DNA of 64,000 nucleotides from Frankia sp. AiPa1 (GCF_023243075.1 NZ_JALKFZ020000003.1:160238-224237); one strand, 5' to 3'. Shown: positions 43,267 to 52,640, counted from the first letter of the stretch. Numbers and translations are program-made. Notes: a model not told the origin generated them from the letters alone.

Positions 43267-45612
43267 TCAACCTGTGCTCCCGATTGTCCAGAGCTCGATG
43301 ACGCTGTCGTGGCCGATGGCCACGAGTCGTCCGTCCGGGCGGCAGGCCACGCACTGGGGGAGCGATCCGCTGCTCGGGAAACCGGTGCGCAGGCGGGCGG
43401 AGCCCGGCTGGCGGATGTCCCAGACCTGGACGCCAGGGGTCTGCGGGTCCGTGGGTTCGGCGTGGCCGGCGACCAGCAGCGCGTCGTCCCCGCCGAAGGC
43501 GGCGGCCATGAGCCGGCCCGTCTCGACCTCGCCGACCTGTGTCGCCCCCGCCGGATGGGTGATGTCGAACACGGCTGCCGACTCGGCGTTGAGCCCGCCG
43601 ACGGCGAGCAGGCGCCCGCTGGGGCTGACCACGAGGCTCGAGACGTTGCTTTCCTGGATCGTCGCCGTCGCGCCGAGCTGGGTTGGGCGGCCCGGATCGG
43701 TCACGTCCCAGACCTGCATGAGGCCGGCCGACGGATTGTCCTGTTCGCTCGCGGTGAACAGAATGTGGCCGGGGTGGGCAAAGGTCGCGGCCAGCACCAG
43801 GCCGCGTGGCTGGAACATCCCGACCCCACGGCCGCGGGCCGGGTCGGCCACGTCCCACAGTCGCACCGTGAAGTCCTGGCTCGAGCTGGCCAGCACCCGG
43901 CCGGTCGCGTCGAAGGAGAGCGAACCCACCATGTGCGTATGACCGGACAGCGGGGTCCCGATCGGGCGGGCCCGGGTCGGGTCGGCCACATCCCACAGCC
44001 GGATGGTGGCGTCGCCGCCCGCCGAGGCGAGGACGTGCCCGTCCGGGCTGAAGATGGCGGTGACGAGCCACGTCCTGTGGCCGATGAGCGGGGCGCCGAT
44101 CGCGTGCGCCGCGGCCGGGGCGGTGACATCCCACAGCCGTACCGTGGTGTCGTTCGACGTGGTGGCGAGGGTCCGCCCGTCGGGGCTGAAGGCCACCGAG
44201 ACCACGTCGCCCGTGTGCCCCCGTAGGGTGGCCACCTGGACGGGCCGGGCCGGCGGGGTCTGGGGCAGGGAACGCGAGGTCAGCGTGCTGGCGGCCGTCC
44301 TGCTTGACGGCGCGGCGGCCGGGGAGCCGGAGCCGGAGCCGGCGGCGGCGAGCCGGTCGGCCACGACAACGCTGGCGGGGACGATCGCGGCGAGGCCTCC
44401 TCCGAGCAGCAGCATCCGACGGTTGAGCCGCGACCGGTCGGGGCGGGTCTGGTCGGGCGCGGCGTCGCCTCGGACCGGCGGCGGTGGATATGCGGGGCGG
44501 GTCTGGTCGGGCGCGGCGTCGCCTCGGACCGGCGGCGGTGGATATGCGGGGCGGGTCTGGTCGGGTACGGCGTCGCCTCGGGCCGCCGGCGGCGGGTACA
44601 GCGTCCGTTCGGGCCGGGAACCGGGCGGGGGATCGGTTCTGGCCGACGGGTGGAGGGTGACGGCGCTCGACGCTGCCCCGTCGAGCTGGGGCTTGGCGGC
44701 CGTCCGGCCGGACGATAGCGCCGAATCGTATGCCGGGGGTGGCTTGGGCCCGGATGGGGCCAGGTTGCCTGGGTACAGGGGGATGCCGGTGGCGGCGGCC
44801 CAGTCCGCGCCGAATGCGGTGGCGGCGGCCTCGGTGAGTTCGCGGGCGAAGGCGACGGCGTTGGGCTGGCGCTCGTCCGGATTCTTCGCCAACGCCCGCA
44901 GGATCACGTCGGACAGTGGCACCGGAACACCGACCAATGGCGCCGGCGGGGTGTCCAGATGCTGCTTGAGCAGCGAGAACATTGGCTGTGTCGGGTCGAA
45001 TGGGGGATGCCCGGACAGCAGGATGTACATCACGATGCCCAACGCGTAAATGTCGGTTGCCGGCCCGATCCGGCCACGGAGGATCTGCTCGGGTGCCATG
45101 TACGTCGGGGTGCCGCTGGTGCCGCTGGCCGTGGCTTCGGTGCCCTCGTAGAGCTTGGCGATGCCGAAGTCGGAGACCTTCACCGTGCCGTCGGCCGCGA
45201 ACAGGATGTTGTCCAGCTTGATGTCCCGGTGGATCACGCCCCGGCTGTGGGCGTGATCCAGAGCGTTCGCCACGGCGACGCCGACCACGCAGGCCTGTCG
45301 CACGCTCAACCGCGCCCGTCGCCCGGTGAGCGTGCCACCCGTCATCAGTTCCATGACCACCAGGCACAGGTCCTGGTCCAGCACGCATTCGTAGATCCGG
45401 ACGACGTGCGGATGGTCGAGGCTGGCCATGATGCGGGCCTCGGCCGCGAAATCGACCGCCACGTCTCCGGCCGATACCACCTTGATCGCAACGGGCCGGT
45501 CCATCACGCGGTGTCGACCCGCGATCACCACCCCGAATGAGCCTTCACCGAGCTTGTCGCCCAGTGAATAGCCCGGCAACGCGCTGCTCAGGCGATCCAG
45601 ATCATAGATCAT
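43267..45612 (-). CDS. Ser/Thr protein kinase with C-terminal WD40 propeller
   Basis: The 781-aa protein starts with a kinase domain (about 10-265): LGEGSFGVVIAG, catalytic Lys in VAIKVV, HRDIKLDNIL, DFG in VSDFGIAKLY and TPTYMAPEQ. A Pro-rich linker carries an 18-residue repeat (RPAYPPPPVRGDAAPDQT) in two exact copies plus partial ones. A hydrophobic helix, MLLLGGGLAAIVPASVVVA, should cross the membrane. The outer part, about 450-780, is a WD40 propeller with units such as VVSVAFSPDGRTLATTSNDTTVRLWDV and ILASAGGDATIRLWDV-type repeats. Note IKLDN replaces the common LKPxN. I use ATG 45612; the frame is open to 45675. The propeller probably binds an external or periplasmic partner. Confidence 0.9.
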   Translation of the reverse strand: MIYDLDRLSSALPGYSLGDKLGEGSFGVVIAGRHRVMDRPVAIKVVSAGDVAVDFAAEARIMASLDHPHVVRIYECVLDQDLCLVVMELMTGGTLTGRRARLSVRQACVVGVAVANALDHAHSRGVIHRDIKLDNILFAADGTVKVSDFGIAKLYEGTEATASGTSGTPTYMAPEQILRGRIGPATDIYALGIVMYILLSGHPPFDPTQPMFSLLKQHLDTPPAPLVGVPVPLSDVILRALAKNPDERQPNAVAFARELTEAAATAFGADWAAATGIPLYPGNLAPSGPKPPPAYDSALSSGRTAAKPQLDGAASSAVTLHPSARTDPPPGSRPERTLYPPPAARGDAVPDQTRPAYPPPPVRGDAAPDQTRPAYPPPPVRGDAAPDQTRPDRSRLNRRMLLLGGGLAAIVPASVVVADRLAAAGSGSGSPAAAPSSRTAASTLTSRSLPQTPPARPVQVATLRGHTGDVVSVAFSPDGRTLATTSNDTTVRLWDVTAPAAAHAIGAPLIGHRTWLVTAIFSPDGHVLASAGGDATIRLWDVADPTRARPIGTPLSGHTHMVGSLSFDATGRVLASSSQDFTVRLWDVADPARGRGVGMFQPRGLVLAATFAHPGHILFTASEQDNPSAGLMQVWDVTDPGRPTQLGATATIQESNVSSLVVSPSGRLLAVGGLNAESAAVFDITHPAGATQVGEVETGRLMAAAFGGDDALLVAGHAEPTDPQTPGVQVWDIRQPGSARLRTGFPSSGSLPQCVACRPDGRLVAIGHDSVIELWTIGSTG
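44443..44604 (-). repeat. 54-bp tandem repeat (three copies) in kinase linker
   Basis: The first two 54-bp units, 44443-44496 and 44497-44550, are identical, and the third (44551-44604) has diverged at several sites. Each encodes 18 residues of the Pro-rich linker. The identity of two copies points to recent duplication or gene conversion. Confidence 0.9.
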
Positions 45613-45755
45613 CGCGAAATCCACGAATCGCCTGGAAGTACGTGTTGTCCGTTTTCTCCCGCATGGCCCAGACATTATCGAGGCCGACCAGGGGATGTAT
45701 CCGGGCGGTCAGCACAGAGACAGCACAGAGACAGCGCAGAGACCGCCGGCGATGG

Positions 45756-47801
45756 TCAGGGCGACGTGAGGACGGGGCGCAGGGCGTCGAGGACGGTGGG
45801 GTCCTCGATCGTCGGCGGGACGGCGGGGGTGCGGCCGTCGGCGATCTCGCGCATCGTGCGACGCAGGATCTTGCCCGAACGGGTCTTCGGGAGCGCCGTC
45901 ACCACGTCGACGCGCCGGAAGGCGGCGACCGGGCCGATCCGTTCGCGGACCCGCGCGACGAGCTCGGCGGCGAGTGCGTCCGCGGCGATCCCCACCCCGG
46001 ACTTGACGACGACGAGCCCACGCGGGACCTGGCCCTTGAGCGGGTCGGCGACCCCGACCACCGCGCATTCGGCCACGGCGGGATGCTCGGCGAGCACCGC
46101 CTCCATCGAACCGGTGGACAGCCGGTGACCGGCCACGTTGATCACATCATCCGTGCGGCCGAGGACGAAGAGGTAGCCGTCCTCGTCGAGGTAACCGCCG
46201 TCGCCGGTGAGATAGTGACCGTCGTACGCGCTCAGGTAGGACGCGACATAGCGCTCGTCGTCGCCCCACAGCGTGGGCAGGGTGCCGGGCGGCAGCGGCA
46301 GACGCAGACAGAGAGCCCCCTCCACCCCGGCGGGGACGGGCGCGCCGGCCGGATCGAGCACCTGCACGTCATAGCCGGGCATCGGGACCGACGGCGAGCC
46401 GGCCTTGACGGGCAGGGGCTCCAGGCCGAGCGGCGAACTCGCGATGGGCCAGCCGGTCTCCGTCTGCCAGTAGTTGTCGATCACGGGGATGCCGAGGGTG
46501 GCGGCGGCCCACTCGTAGGTCGGCGGGTCGAGGCGCTCGCCGGCGAGGAACAGCGCCCGCAGCGACGAGAGGTCGTACCGGCTGGGCAGCGCGCCCGTGG
46601 GATCCTCCCGGCGGATGCCGCGGATCGCGGTCGGGGCGGTGAACAGCACGTTCACCCCGTGTTCGGCCACCACTCGCCAGAACGCGCCGGCGTCCGGCGT
46701 CCCGACCGGTTTGCCCTCGTAAAGCACGGTCGTCGCCCCGGCGAGCAGCGGTGCGTAGACGGTGTAGGAATGTCCGACGGCCCAGCCGACGTCGGAGGCC
46801 GCCCACATGACGTCTCCGGCTCGGATGCCGTAGACGTTGCCCATCGACCAGGTCATCGCCACGGCGTGCCCGCCGTTGTCCCGCACGATGCCCTTGGGCC
46901 GTCCGGTCGTGCCGGACGTGTACAGGATGTAGAGCGGATCCGTGGCGGCCACCGGCACGGGCGGATGGGGCGTGGCCCCGGCGAGCGCCGCGTCCCAGTC
47001 GTGGTCACGGCCGTGGATCATCGTGCAACGCCGCTGGTCCCGCTGGACGACCAGGGTCGCAGTCGGTGGATGACGGGCAAGGCCGATCGCCTCGTCGAGC
47101 ATCGGCTTGTACGGCACGATCCGCGATGGTTCGATGCCGCAGGATGCGCTGACGACGACGGTCGCCCGGGCGTCATCCATGCGGGCGGCGAGCTCGGCGG
47201 CGGCGAATCCGCCGAATACCACCGAGTGCACCGCGCCGAGCCGGGCGCACGCGAGCATGCTGATCACGGCCGCCGGGATCATCGGCAGATAGATGATCAC
47301 TCGGTCGCCCCGGCCGACCCCGAGCGCCGCCAGCGCCCCCGCGGCCCGGGCCACCTCGTCGGTCAGCTCGGCGAACGTGTACCGGCGGATTGTCCCCGTC
47401 ACCGGTGAGTCGTAGACGAGGGCGACCTCGTCGCCCCGGCCGCCCTCGACGTGCCGGTCGAGGGCGTTTGCGCAGGTGTTGAGCTCGGCATCCGGGAACC
47501 AGCGGTAGAACGGCGGGTGATCGTCGTCGAGGATGCGCCTGGGCTGCCTGGTCCAGGTCACGGCGCCAGCCGCGTCCGCCCAGAACTCCCGCGGGCTGTC
47601 CGCGGCCCGCTCCCGCTGCCATCGGTACGCGCCGTCCTCGCCCGCATCGCGCTGCTGGGCGTTCCGCTCGTCTTCGATCCATTGCTCCGGGAACGGCTGG
47701 CCCTCTCCGCGCCAGCCGCGTCCATCCTGGCCAAGGCTGGCCTGGCTGGTTCGGTGCGGGTCCGTTCCGTGCTGGTCCGTTCCGTCTCGCTCGGCGCCCA
47801 T
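45756..47801 (-). CDS. prpE: Propionyl-CoA/acetyl-CoA synthetase (PrpE-like)
   Basis: The 681-aa enzyme is an ANL-superfamily acyl-CoA synthetase of the acetate/propionate type. Visible motifs are YILYTSGTTGRPKG (phosphate loop), DNYWQTETGWPI, YLTGDGGYLDEDGYLFVLGRTDDVINVAGHRLSTG and the catalytic Lys in TRSGKILRRTMRE. DDVINVAGHRLSTG with Leu-Ser, and the N-terminal REFWADAAGAVTW, fit PrpE slightly better than Acs. It activates a short-chain acid to acyl-adenylate and then acyl-CoA; propionyl-CoA feeds methylmalonyl-CoA and polyketide pathways. I start at ATG 47801 because residues upstream are low complexity; the frame runs to 47924. The Lys is a candidate for regulation by acetylation in this family. 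Confidence 0.88.
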   Translation of the reverse strand: MGAERDGTDQHGTDPHRTSQASLGQDGRGWRGEGQPFPEQWIEDERNAQQRDAGEDGAYRWQRERAADSPREFWADAAGAVTWTRQPRRILDDDHPPFYRWFPDAELNTCANALDRHVEGGRGDEVALVYDSPVTGTIRRYTFAELTDEVARAAGALAALGVGRGDRVIIYLPMIPAAVISMLACARLGAVHSVVFGGFAAAELAARMDDARATVVVSASCGIEPSRIVPYKPMLDEAIGLARHPPTATLVVQRDQRRCTMIHGRDHDWDAALAGATPHPPVPVAATDPLYILYTSGTTGRPKGIVRDNGGHAVAMTWSMGNVYGIRAGDVMWAASDVGWAVGHSYTVYAPLLAGATTVLYEGKPVGTPDAGAFWRVVAEHGVNVLFTAPTAIRGIRREDPTGALPSRYDLSSLRALFLAGERLDPPTYEWAAATLGIPVIDNYWQTETGWPIASSPLGLEPLPVKAGSPSVPMPGYDVQVLDPAGAPVPAGVEGALCLRLPLPPGTLPTLWGDDERYVASYLSAYDGHYLTGDGGYLDEDGYLFVLGRTDDVINVAGHRLSTGSMEAVLAEHPAVAECAVVGVADPLKGQVPRGLVVVKSGVGIAADALAAELVARVRERIGPVAAFRRVDVVTALPKTRSGKILRRTMREIADGRTPAVPPTIEDPTVLDALRPVLTSP

Positions 47802-48156
47802 GGGCCCATTCTCTCGTGTCGAAGCGGGCGAGAGCTGCCCTGTGCTGCCGCCGAGCCGTCGTGTCAGGTCTTGAGCCGCGTGTCCTTCGCGACCGCGCTT
47901 CTCGCTGGCCTGAGGCGCCTCCACCTGTTCGCCTCCACGATCTGGACCAGAGACCTCACCCGCACAGCCCCATGATCACAATGAGATGCCGGCCCTGAGC
48001 CGCGGCGGTAGCGCGGGTCGGGGTGTGCGCCGGGTGTGGGTTCGACAGGCGGTCGCGAGCGAGCGATGAAATTCTGTCGGTGGTGGGGTCCAAGGTGATG
48101 ACAGCACCCGCGGCGGCCGATGTCGCCCGAGCCCACCGCATGCCAAAGGAGTCACC
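47802..48156. other. Divergent intergenic region
   Basis: This 355-bp stretch lies between prpE and the VOC gene. Besides the strong AAAGGAG ribosome site of the VOC gene at 48145-48151 I see no gene, hairpin or RNA element that I can support. Confidence 0.5.
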
Positions 48157-48960
48157 ATGCCCAAGATCGAGGAATTCCCGTCCGGCGCCCCCTGCTGGGT
48201 TGACCTCATGACCTCCGACGCCGACGGGGCCAAGGCGTTCTACCGCAGCCTGTTCGGATGGCAGGCCGGGGCCGGCGAGGAGAAGTTCGGCGGCTACGCG
48301 AATCTTGACAAGGACGGCGCCAAGGTCGGCGGGCTCATGCCCAAGGTGCCGGGGATGGACGCGCCCGACGGCTGGTCGATCTACCTGGCCACGCCGGACG
48401 CGGAGAAGACCGTGGCCGCGGCGACGGCGCATGGCGGCGGTGTCATCGTGGCGCCGATGGCCGTCGACGATCTCGGCGTGATGGCCGTGGTGACCGACCC
48501 GACCGGCGCGGCCATCGGAATGTGGCAGCCGGGCACGCATCGGGGGTTCGACCTGCTCGCCGAGCCGGGCGCGGCAGGCTGGTTCGAGCTGTTCACCCGC
48601 GACTTCACCGCCGCGGTCGACTTCTACCGGGAGGTCTTCGACTGGGATGTCCACGTTGCCAGTGACACCTCCGAGTTCCGCTACGCGACCTTCGGCAAGG
48701 ATGAGACGGCCCGCGCCGGGATCATGGACGCCAGCGCCTTCCTGCCCGAAGGCATTCCGCCGCACTGGTCGGTGTACTTCGCCGCGGACGACACCGACGC
48801 CACGCTGGCGCGGGCGGCGGAGCTCGGTGGCACGATCCTGCAGCCGGGTGAGGACACCCCCTACGGCCGGCTAGGCATCGCCGCGGACGTCACCGGCGCG
48901 CAGTTCAAGCTGATCGGGCCCAACACGAACACGGTGCCCCAGCCGCCGGCCGCGGGCTGA
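48157..48960 (+). CDS. VOC-family (glyoxalase-like) two-domain protein
   Basis: The 267-aa product holds two vicinal-oxygen-chelate modules. Each begins with a family-like strand: APCWVDLMTSDADGAKAFYRSLFGW at the N-terminus and GAAGWFELFTRDFTAAVDFYREVFDW in the middle, and each ends with DPTGAAIGMWQPG or DVTGAQFKLIGPN. The fold is clear, but the metal ligands are partly lost, as in many actinobacterial members, so it may bind a small ligand instead of catalysing. Close relatives are annotated as hydroxylase-like or glyoxalase/bleomycin-resistance proteins, all without firm substrate. It has a very strong ribosome site (AAAGGAG, five bases from ATG) and stands alone. Confidence 0.86.
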   Translation: MPKIEEFPSGAPCWVDLMTSDADGAKAFYRSLFGWQAGAGEEKFGGYANLDKDGAKVGGLMPKVPGMDAPDGWSIYLATPDAEKTVAAATAHGGGVIVAPMAVDDLGVMAVVTDPTGAAIGMWQPGTHRGFDLLAEPGAAGWFELFTRDFTAAVDFYREVFDWDVHVASDTSEFRYATFGKDETARAGIMDASAFLPEGIPPHWSVYFAADDTDATLARAAELGGTILQPGEDTPYGRLGIAADVTGAQFKLIGPNTNTVPQPPAAG

Positions 48961-49002
48961 CGCGGCCGTCAGCGTCACCGCGCCGCCGACCGCTCATGCG
49001 GT

Positions 49003-50136
49003 TCAGCGGGGCTCGGCGCGCAGGAGCGTGGCGAGGACCGAGCCGGCGCGGCGGATGGCACTGTCGTCCAGGTCGAGGTGCGTCACGAGCCGCAGGGTCG
49101 TCGGTCCGGACGCGCCGATGAGCACCCCCTGCGCGGCTGCCTGTGCGACGGCACGCGCGGCATCGGTGACCTCGACGAGCACCATGTTGGTCTCGACCTG
49201 CCCGGGGTCGACGCGGCCCGGCGCGGCGTCGGCGAGCAGTGCGGCGATCTCCGCGGCGCGCCGATGGTCCTCGGCCAGGCGCGACATGTGGTGGCGCAAC
49301 GCGTACAGGCCGGCGGCGGCCAGGACCCCGGCCTGGCGCATCGCACCGCCGAGCCGACGGCGCCAGGCGCGCACGGCCTCCTCGCGGTCCGCGTCGCAGA
49401 TGACCAGAGAGCCGACCGGTGCGCCGAGTCCCTTGGACAGGCACACCGACAGCGTCGTGAAGGGTGCGGCGAGCCTGCGCGGTTCGACCGCACTGGCGAT
49501 CGCGGCGTTCCACAGCCGCGCCCCGTCGCAGTGCAGCGCGATCCCGGCGGCGGACGCGAGTTCCCCGAGCCGATCCAGCCGCGCCGGTGGCACGACTCGT
49601 CCACCGAAGCGGGCATGGGTGTTCTCCACGGCGAGCACGGAGGTAGGCACCATGTTGTAGTTGCTGTGGGTGCGCCCGGAGCTGACAGAACTACCGGAGC
49701 TGCCCGCGCCGGCACCGTGAGCCCGGATCGCCCTGACGACCTCGTCGAGGTCGGCGGTGTGTGCCAGTCCGGATACCGTGCGGGTCTGGATGCCGCCGAG
49801 CACGGCGAGCCCGCCCATCTCGTAGGTGACGACGTGCGCCTCGGTGTCGGCGATGATCTCGGTGCCCAGCGGCGCACTGGCCCGCAGAGCGGCGAAGTTG
49901 CCCATGGTCCCGCTCGGGACGAACACGGCGGCCTGGTGGCCGAGCAGGTCCGCGGCATATTCCTCCAGGGCGCGCACCGAAGGGTCCTCGCCGTAGTGGT
50001 CGTCGCCGACCTCAGCGGCCGCCATCGCCTGGCGCATCGCCGCCGTCGGTCGGGTCACGGTGTCGCTGCGCAGGTCGACCGGGCCGTCCGGCCTGGGGCT
50101 GCGCAGTGCCTCGGTGGTCGTGGCCTCGGTGGTCAT
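49003..50136 (-). CDS. Low-specificity L-threonine aldolase
   Basis: The 377-aa product is a fold-type I PLP enzyme. DLRSDTVTRPTAAMRQAMAAAEVGDDHYGEDP is the threonine aldolase opening, although the usual D-D-V-Y-G reads D-D-H-Y-G here. The internal aldimine Lys is in TLSVCLSKGLGAPVGSL, and ALHCDGARLWNAAIA carries the Asp and Arg of the cofactor site. It splits L-threonine or L-allo-threonine to glycine and acetaldehyde. A short insert near residues 150-158 is Ser/Gly-rich (GSSGSSVSSG). It is convergent with the VOC gene. A related beta-eliminating lyase activity is possible within the fold, but the signature fits the aldolase. Confidence 0.9.
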   Translation of the reverse strand: MTTEATTTEALRSPRPDGPVDLRSDTVTRPTAAMRQAMAAAEVGDDHYGEDPSVRALEEYAADLLGHQAAVFVPSGTMGNFAALRASAPLGTEIIADTEAHVVTYEMGGLAVLGGIQTRTVSGLAHTADLDEVVRAIRAHGAGAGSSGSSVSSGRTHSNYNMVPTSVLAVENTHARFGGRVVPPARLDRLGELASAAGIALHCDGARLWNAAIASAVEPRRLAAPFTTLSVCLSKGLGAPVGSLVICDADREEAVRAWRRRLGGAMRQAGVLAAAGLYALRHHMSRLAEDHRRAAEIAALLADAAPGRVDPGQVETNMVLVEVTDAARAVAQAAAQGVLIGASGPTTLRLVTHLDLDDSAIRRAGSVLATLLRAEPR

Positions 50137-50202
50137 GATTCGCGATGGTAGCGACCACGGCGGCAGGGCCTATTGATCACCTCGGTTGGCTGGAACAGGG
50201 GA

Positions 50203-51473
50203 TCATGCGGCGCCGATGCCGGTGCCGGCCGCAGGTAGCCGGGCCCACGTCCCGTCGCCGGTGGCCTGGGCCGGCTGGGCCGGCTGGGCCGGACGGGTAC
50301 GCCGACGTGGCTCGGTGATCCGGCCGTCGTCGAGGATGAGCAGGGTATCGGCGCCCGCGGCCAGCCGCAGGTCGTGCGTGACGACCAGAACAGTCCGGTC
50401 GGCGGCGAGCCGGTGCAGGGTGTGGACCAGCCGCTCCGCGCTCAGATCGTCGAGGCCGGCGGTGGGCTCGTCCAGGACGAGGACAGGGGAGTCACGCAGC
50501 AGCGCCCGGGTGATCGCGACGCGTCGCTGTTGGCCACCGGACAGCCGTCGGCGCTCGAAACGGATGTGCCCGTACGCCCGGGGCAACTCGCCAGCGCCCG
50601 GCGCGTCCCGGACCTCGACCGGGTGGTCGAGCAGCTCGACGATGCGCGTGCCGGAGGCCACGCCGGCACCGATCGTCACGACCAGCTCGCCGAGTTCCTG
50701 GACCGGGCCGTAGAGGTATCCGAGATAACCGGCGAAGGACATCAGGCCGGCGACGCTCGTGGGCGGCCATGACATGCGTCTGGATCAGTGCCGAGGCGGT
50801 GATGTTCTCCTCGACGACGGCGGCGATATGGCCCTCGGCGAGCCGTTGCTCCTCGGTGGCCGCCTGGACCCGGTGCGAAAGCCTGCGTGTCAACAACCAG
50901 TACAATGGCCCTGCGGCGAAGGCGAGCAGCGCCAGATCCCAGCGTAGGACAAAAGCAGCCACGCCAAAACACAGCACCGCCAAAACACAGCACCCCGGCC
51001 ACGGCGGTCGCGGCTTCCACCATTCCGCTGCCCACCAGGTCGTCGACGGCCTCGAGGTCGGTGTCAAAGCGCGTCATCAGATCGCCGGTGGGCTTCTCCG
51101 TGAAGAATGTCGGTGACAGGACGTGCAGCCGTCCCAACATGGCTTCCCGCAGCCCGCCCAGCAGCCCTCCGGAAGCTCGCGCCTGGAGCAGATGACCCGC
51201 GTAACTGCTCGCGGCGCCGACGAGGGCGACGACGAGCCAGGCTGCCACCGGGCCGACGAGCCCGGCAGTGGAACCACGGATCAACCCGTCATCCGTGACC
51301 CGGCCGAACAGCCACACCGTCGCGGTCTGGGCGCCGGTGGTGATCAGCAACAGCAGGGTCGCGCCGAGAAACAGGCGACGCTGTGGACGGGCGAACGGCC
51401 GCAGCCGGCGCAGCACCCGGGCGACCGCTCCTGATCGGTGCGTACCGGAAGGCCGCAAAGGTCGCGCGTGCAT
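50203..51473 (-). pseudogene. Broken ABC exporter (fused permease/ATPase) with frameshift and deletions
   Basis: The remnant reads in three frames. The 5' part (from ATG 51473) has a normal start to a type-I exporter, down to EKPTGDLMTRFDTDLEAVDDLVGSG. It then shifts frame at a 16-bp tandem duplication (50962-50993). The next piece runs through AAFVLRWDLALLAFAAGPLYWLLTRRL to QTHVMAAHE. The last piece (50203 to about 50775) starts at GLMSFAGYLGYLYGPVQELGELV and jumps from YGHIRFERR straight to LSGGQQRRVAITRALL, so the Walker A region is gone while the signature and LVLDEPTAGLD remain. About 60 residues are also missing between the second and third pieces. It cannot make a working ABC protein. 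Confidence 0.88.
50962..50993. repeat. 16-bp perfect tandem duplication causing a frameshift
   Basis: The unit cgccaaaacacagcac occurs twice head to tail at 50962-50977 and 50978-50993. Since 16 is not a multiple of three, the second copy shifts the reading frame of the ABC exporter, and removing one copy joins the two frames. It looks like a recent slippage event. Confidence 0.92.
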
Positions 51474-51570
51474 GTTCCGGCCTCCTGCCTGCCTGGTTCT
51501 CCTGCTGGCCCGGCCCGGAACCCGCGAATGTTCGGGGAGCGAGCTCCGGGCCCGTTTCAGGAGAAAAGCA

Positions 51571-51660
51571 CTAGCAGTGGACGGGCTTTTTCGGTAGCGG
51601 CTTCCTCGGATTCTTGGGCTTGGGCTTGGGCGGCGGCGGCGGAATCTTCTTGAGAGGCAT
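51571..51660 (-). CDS. Small Pro/Lys-rich peptide (29 aa), function unknown
   Basis: A 30-codon frame starts at ATG 51660 behind an AAAGGA ribosome site with eight-base spacing and ends at TAG 51571. The peptide begins MPLKKIPPPPP, alternates Pro and Lys, and ends PKKPVHC. It has five Pro in a row, which would be expected to stall ribosomes without EF-P. It precedes the dead ABC exporter by about 100 bp on the same strand, so it may be a leader peptide or an exported cationic peptide. Codon third positions are less GC-rich than in neighbours. Without comparison its coding status stays tentative. Confidence 0.5.
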   Translation of the reverse strand: MPLKKIPPPPPKPKPKNPRKPLPKKPVHC

Positions 51661-51854
51661 CTCGGAGTTCCTTTCTCCCGATCCGGCTGAATTTCCGGTG
51701 TGTGGACACGCTATCCGTCCGACGGGCGGTTTCGCTGTGGGTAGCCTGGGCGTTGCTGTGGCTTACCTGTGCGCATGCGGGGGAATGCTGGTAGATCTGT
51801 GGGTGGCGAAACAAAGGACCAGCCCGAACGAGATCCCCCGAACGGAGACCTTCG

Positions 51855-52640
51855 ATGAGCTCGCAGTTCCGCACCCTGACGGTCGAGCATGACAACGCCG
51901 TCGCTCGGATCACCCTCAACCGTCCCGAGGCGGCCAACGGGATCACCCAGGAGTTGGCCGCGGAGCTGGCGCAGGCGGCCTACGCCGCCGCGGGCGACCC
52001 GAGCGTGCGGGTGGTGCTTCTGACCGGTGCCGGCCGCTTCTTCTGCGCCGGTGGCGACGTGAAGGAGATGGTCAGCTACGGCGAGCACGCGGCCGCGGAG
52101 ATGAAGAAGCTCGCCGACCTGCTGCACCGGGCCGTGACCACGTTCGCCCGGATGGACGTGCCGCTGGTCGTCGCGGTGAACGGGGTGGCGGCGGGGGCCG
52201 GCATCGGCCTGGCCATCCTGGGCGATCTGGTGCTCGCCGCGGAGTCGGCGACGTTCACCCTCGCCTATTCGGGCGTCGGGCTCAGCCCGGACGGCGCCAC
52301 CTCGTACGCGCTGCCGCGCCTGATCGGCCTGCGCCGGACCCAGGAGCTGATGTTCACCAATCGCCGGCTCTCGGCCGCCGAGGCGAGCGAGTGGGGACTG
52401 GTCACCCGGGTCGTGCCGGCCGAGGAGCTCGAGCAGGAGGCGACGGCGCTTGCCCGGCGGGTCGCGTCCGGGTCGGCGGACGCGCACCGCACGATCCGCC
52501 GGCTGCTCGCCGCGACCTTCGACAACGGCCTGGAGACCCAGCTGGAGCTCGAGGCCCGCGGCATCTCCGACTGCGCCGCCGGTGACGGCCGGGAGGGCGC
52601 GGCTGCCTTCGTCGAGAAGCGGGCGCCCAAGTTCGTCTGA
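51855..52640 (+). CDS. Enoyl-CoA hydratase/isomerase family protein
   Basis: The 261-aa product has the crotonase fold. The oxyanion-hole segments are LTGAGRFFCAGGDVKEM and VAVNGVAAGAGIGLAILGDLVLA, followed by FTLAYSGVGLSPDGATSYALPRLIG. Where mitochondrial-type hydratases have two catalytic Glu residues, the sequence here has GVAAGAGIGL and VGLSPDGATS, so Asp in the second loop is the only clear acid and the first Glu is absent. That pattern is commoner in isomerase-like (PaaG/PaaJ type) members, so the exact reaction is uncertain. It has no operon partners; the gene is divergent from the small ORF at 51571. Confidence 0.85.
   Translation: MSSQFRTLTVEHDNAVARITLNRPEAANGITQELAAELAQAAYAAAGDPSVRVVLLTGAGRFFCAGGDVKEMVSYGEHAAAEMKKLADLLHRAVTTFARMDVPLVVAVNGVAAGAGIGLAILGDLVLAAESATFTLAYSGVGLSPDGATSYALPRLIGLRRTQELMFTNRRLSAAEASEWGLVTRVVPAEELEQEATALARRVASGSADAHRTIRRLLAATFDNGLETQLELEARGISDCAAGDGREGAAAFVEKRAPKFV

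Noticed and set aside
44443..44604. 54-bp repeats considered as a CRISPR array
   Set aside because: Copies are directly adjacent with no spacers, stay in frame and encode a Pro-rich linker of a kinase.
45537..47408. A 623-codon plus-strand open frame opposite the PrpE-like gene
   Set aside because: It lacks recognisable motifs and is Arg/Gly/His-rich, while the minus strand encodes a full acyl-CoA synthetase.
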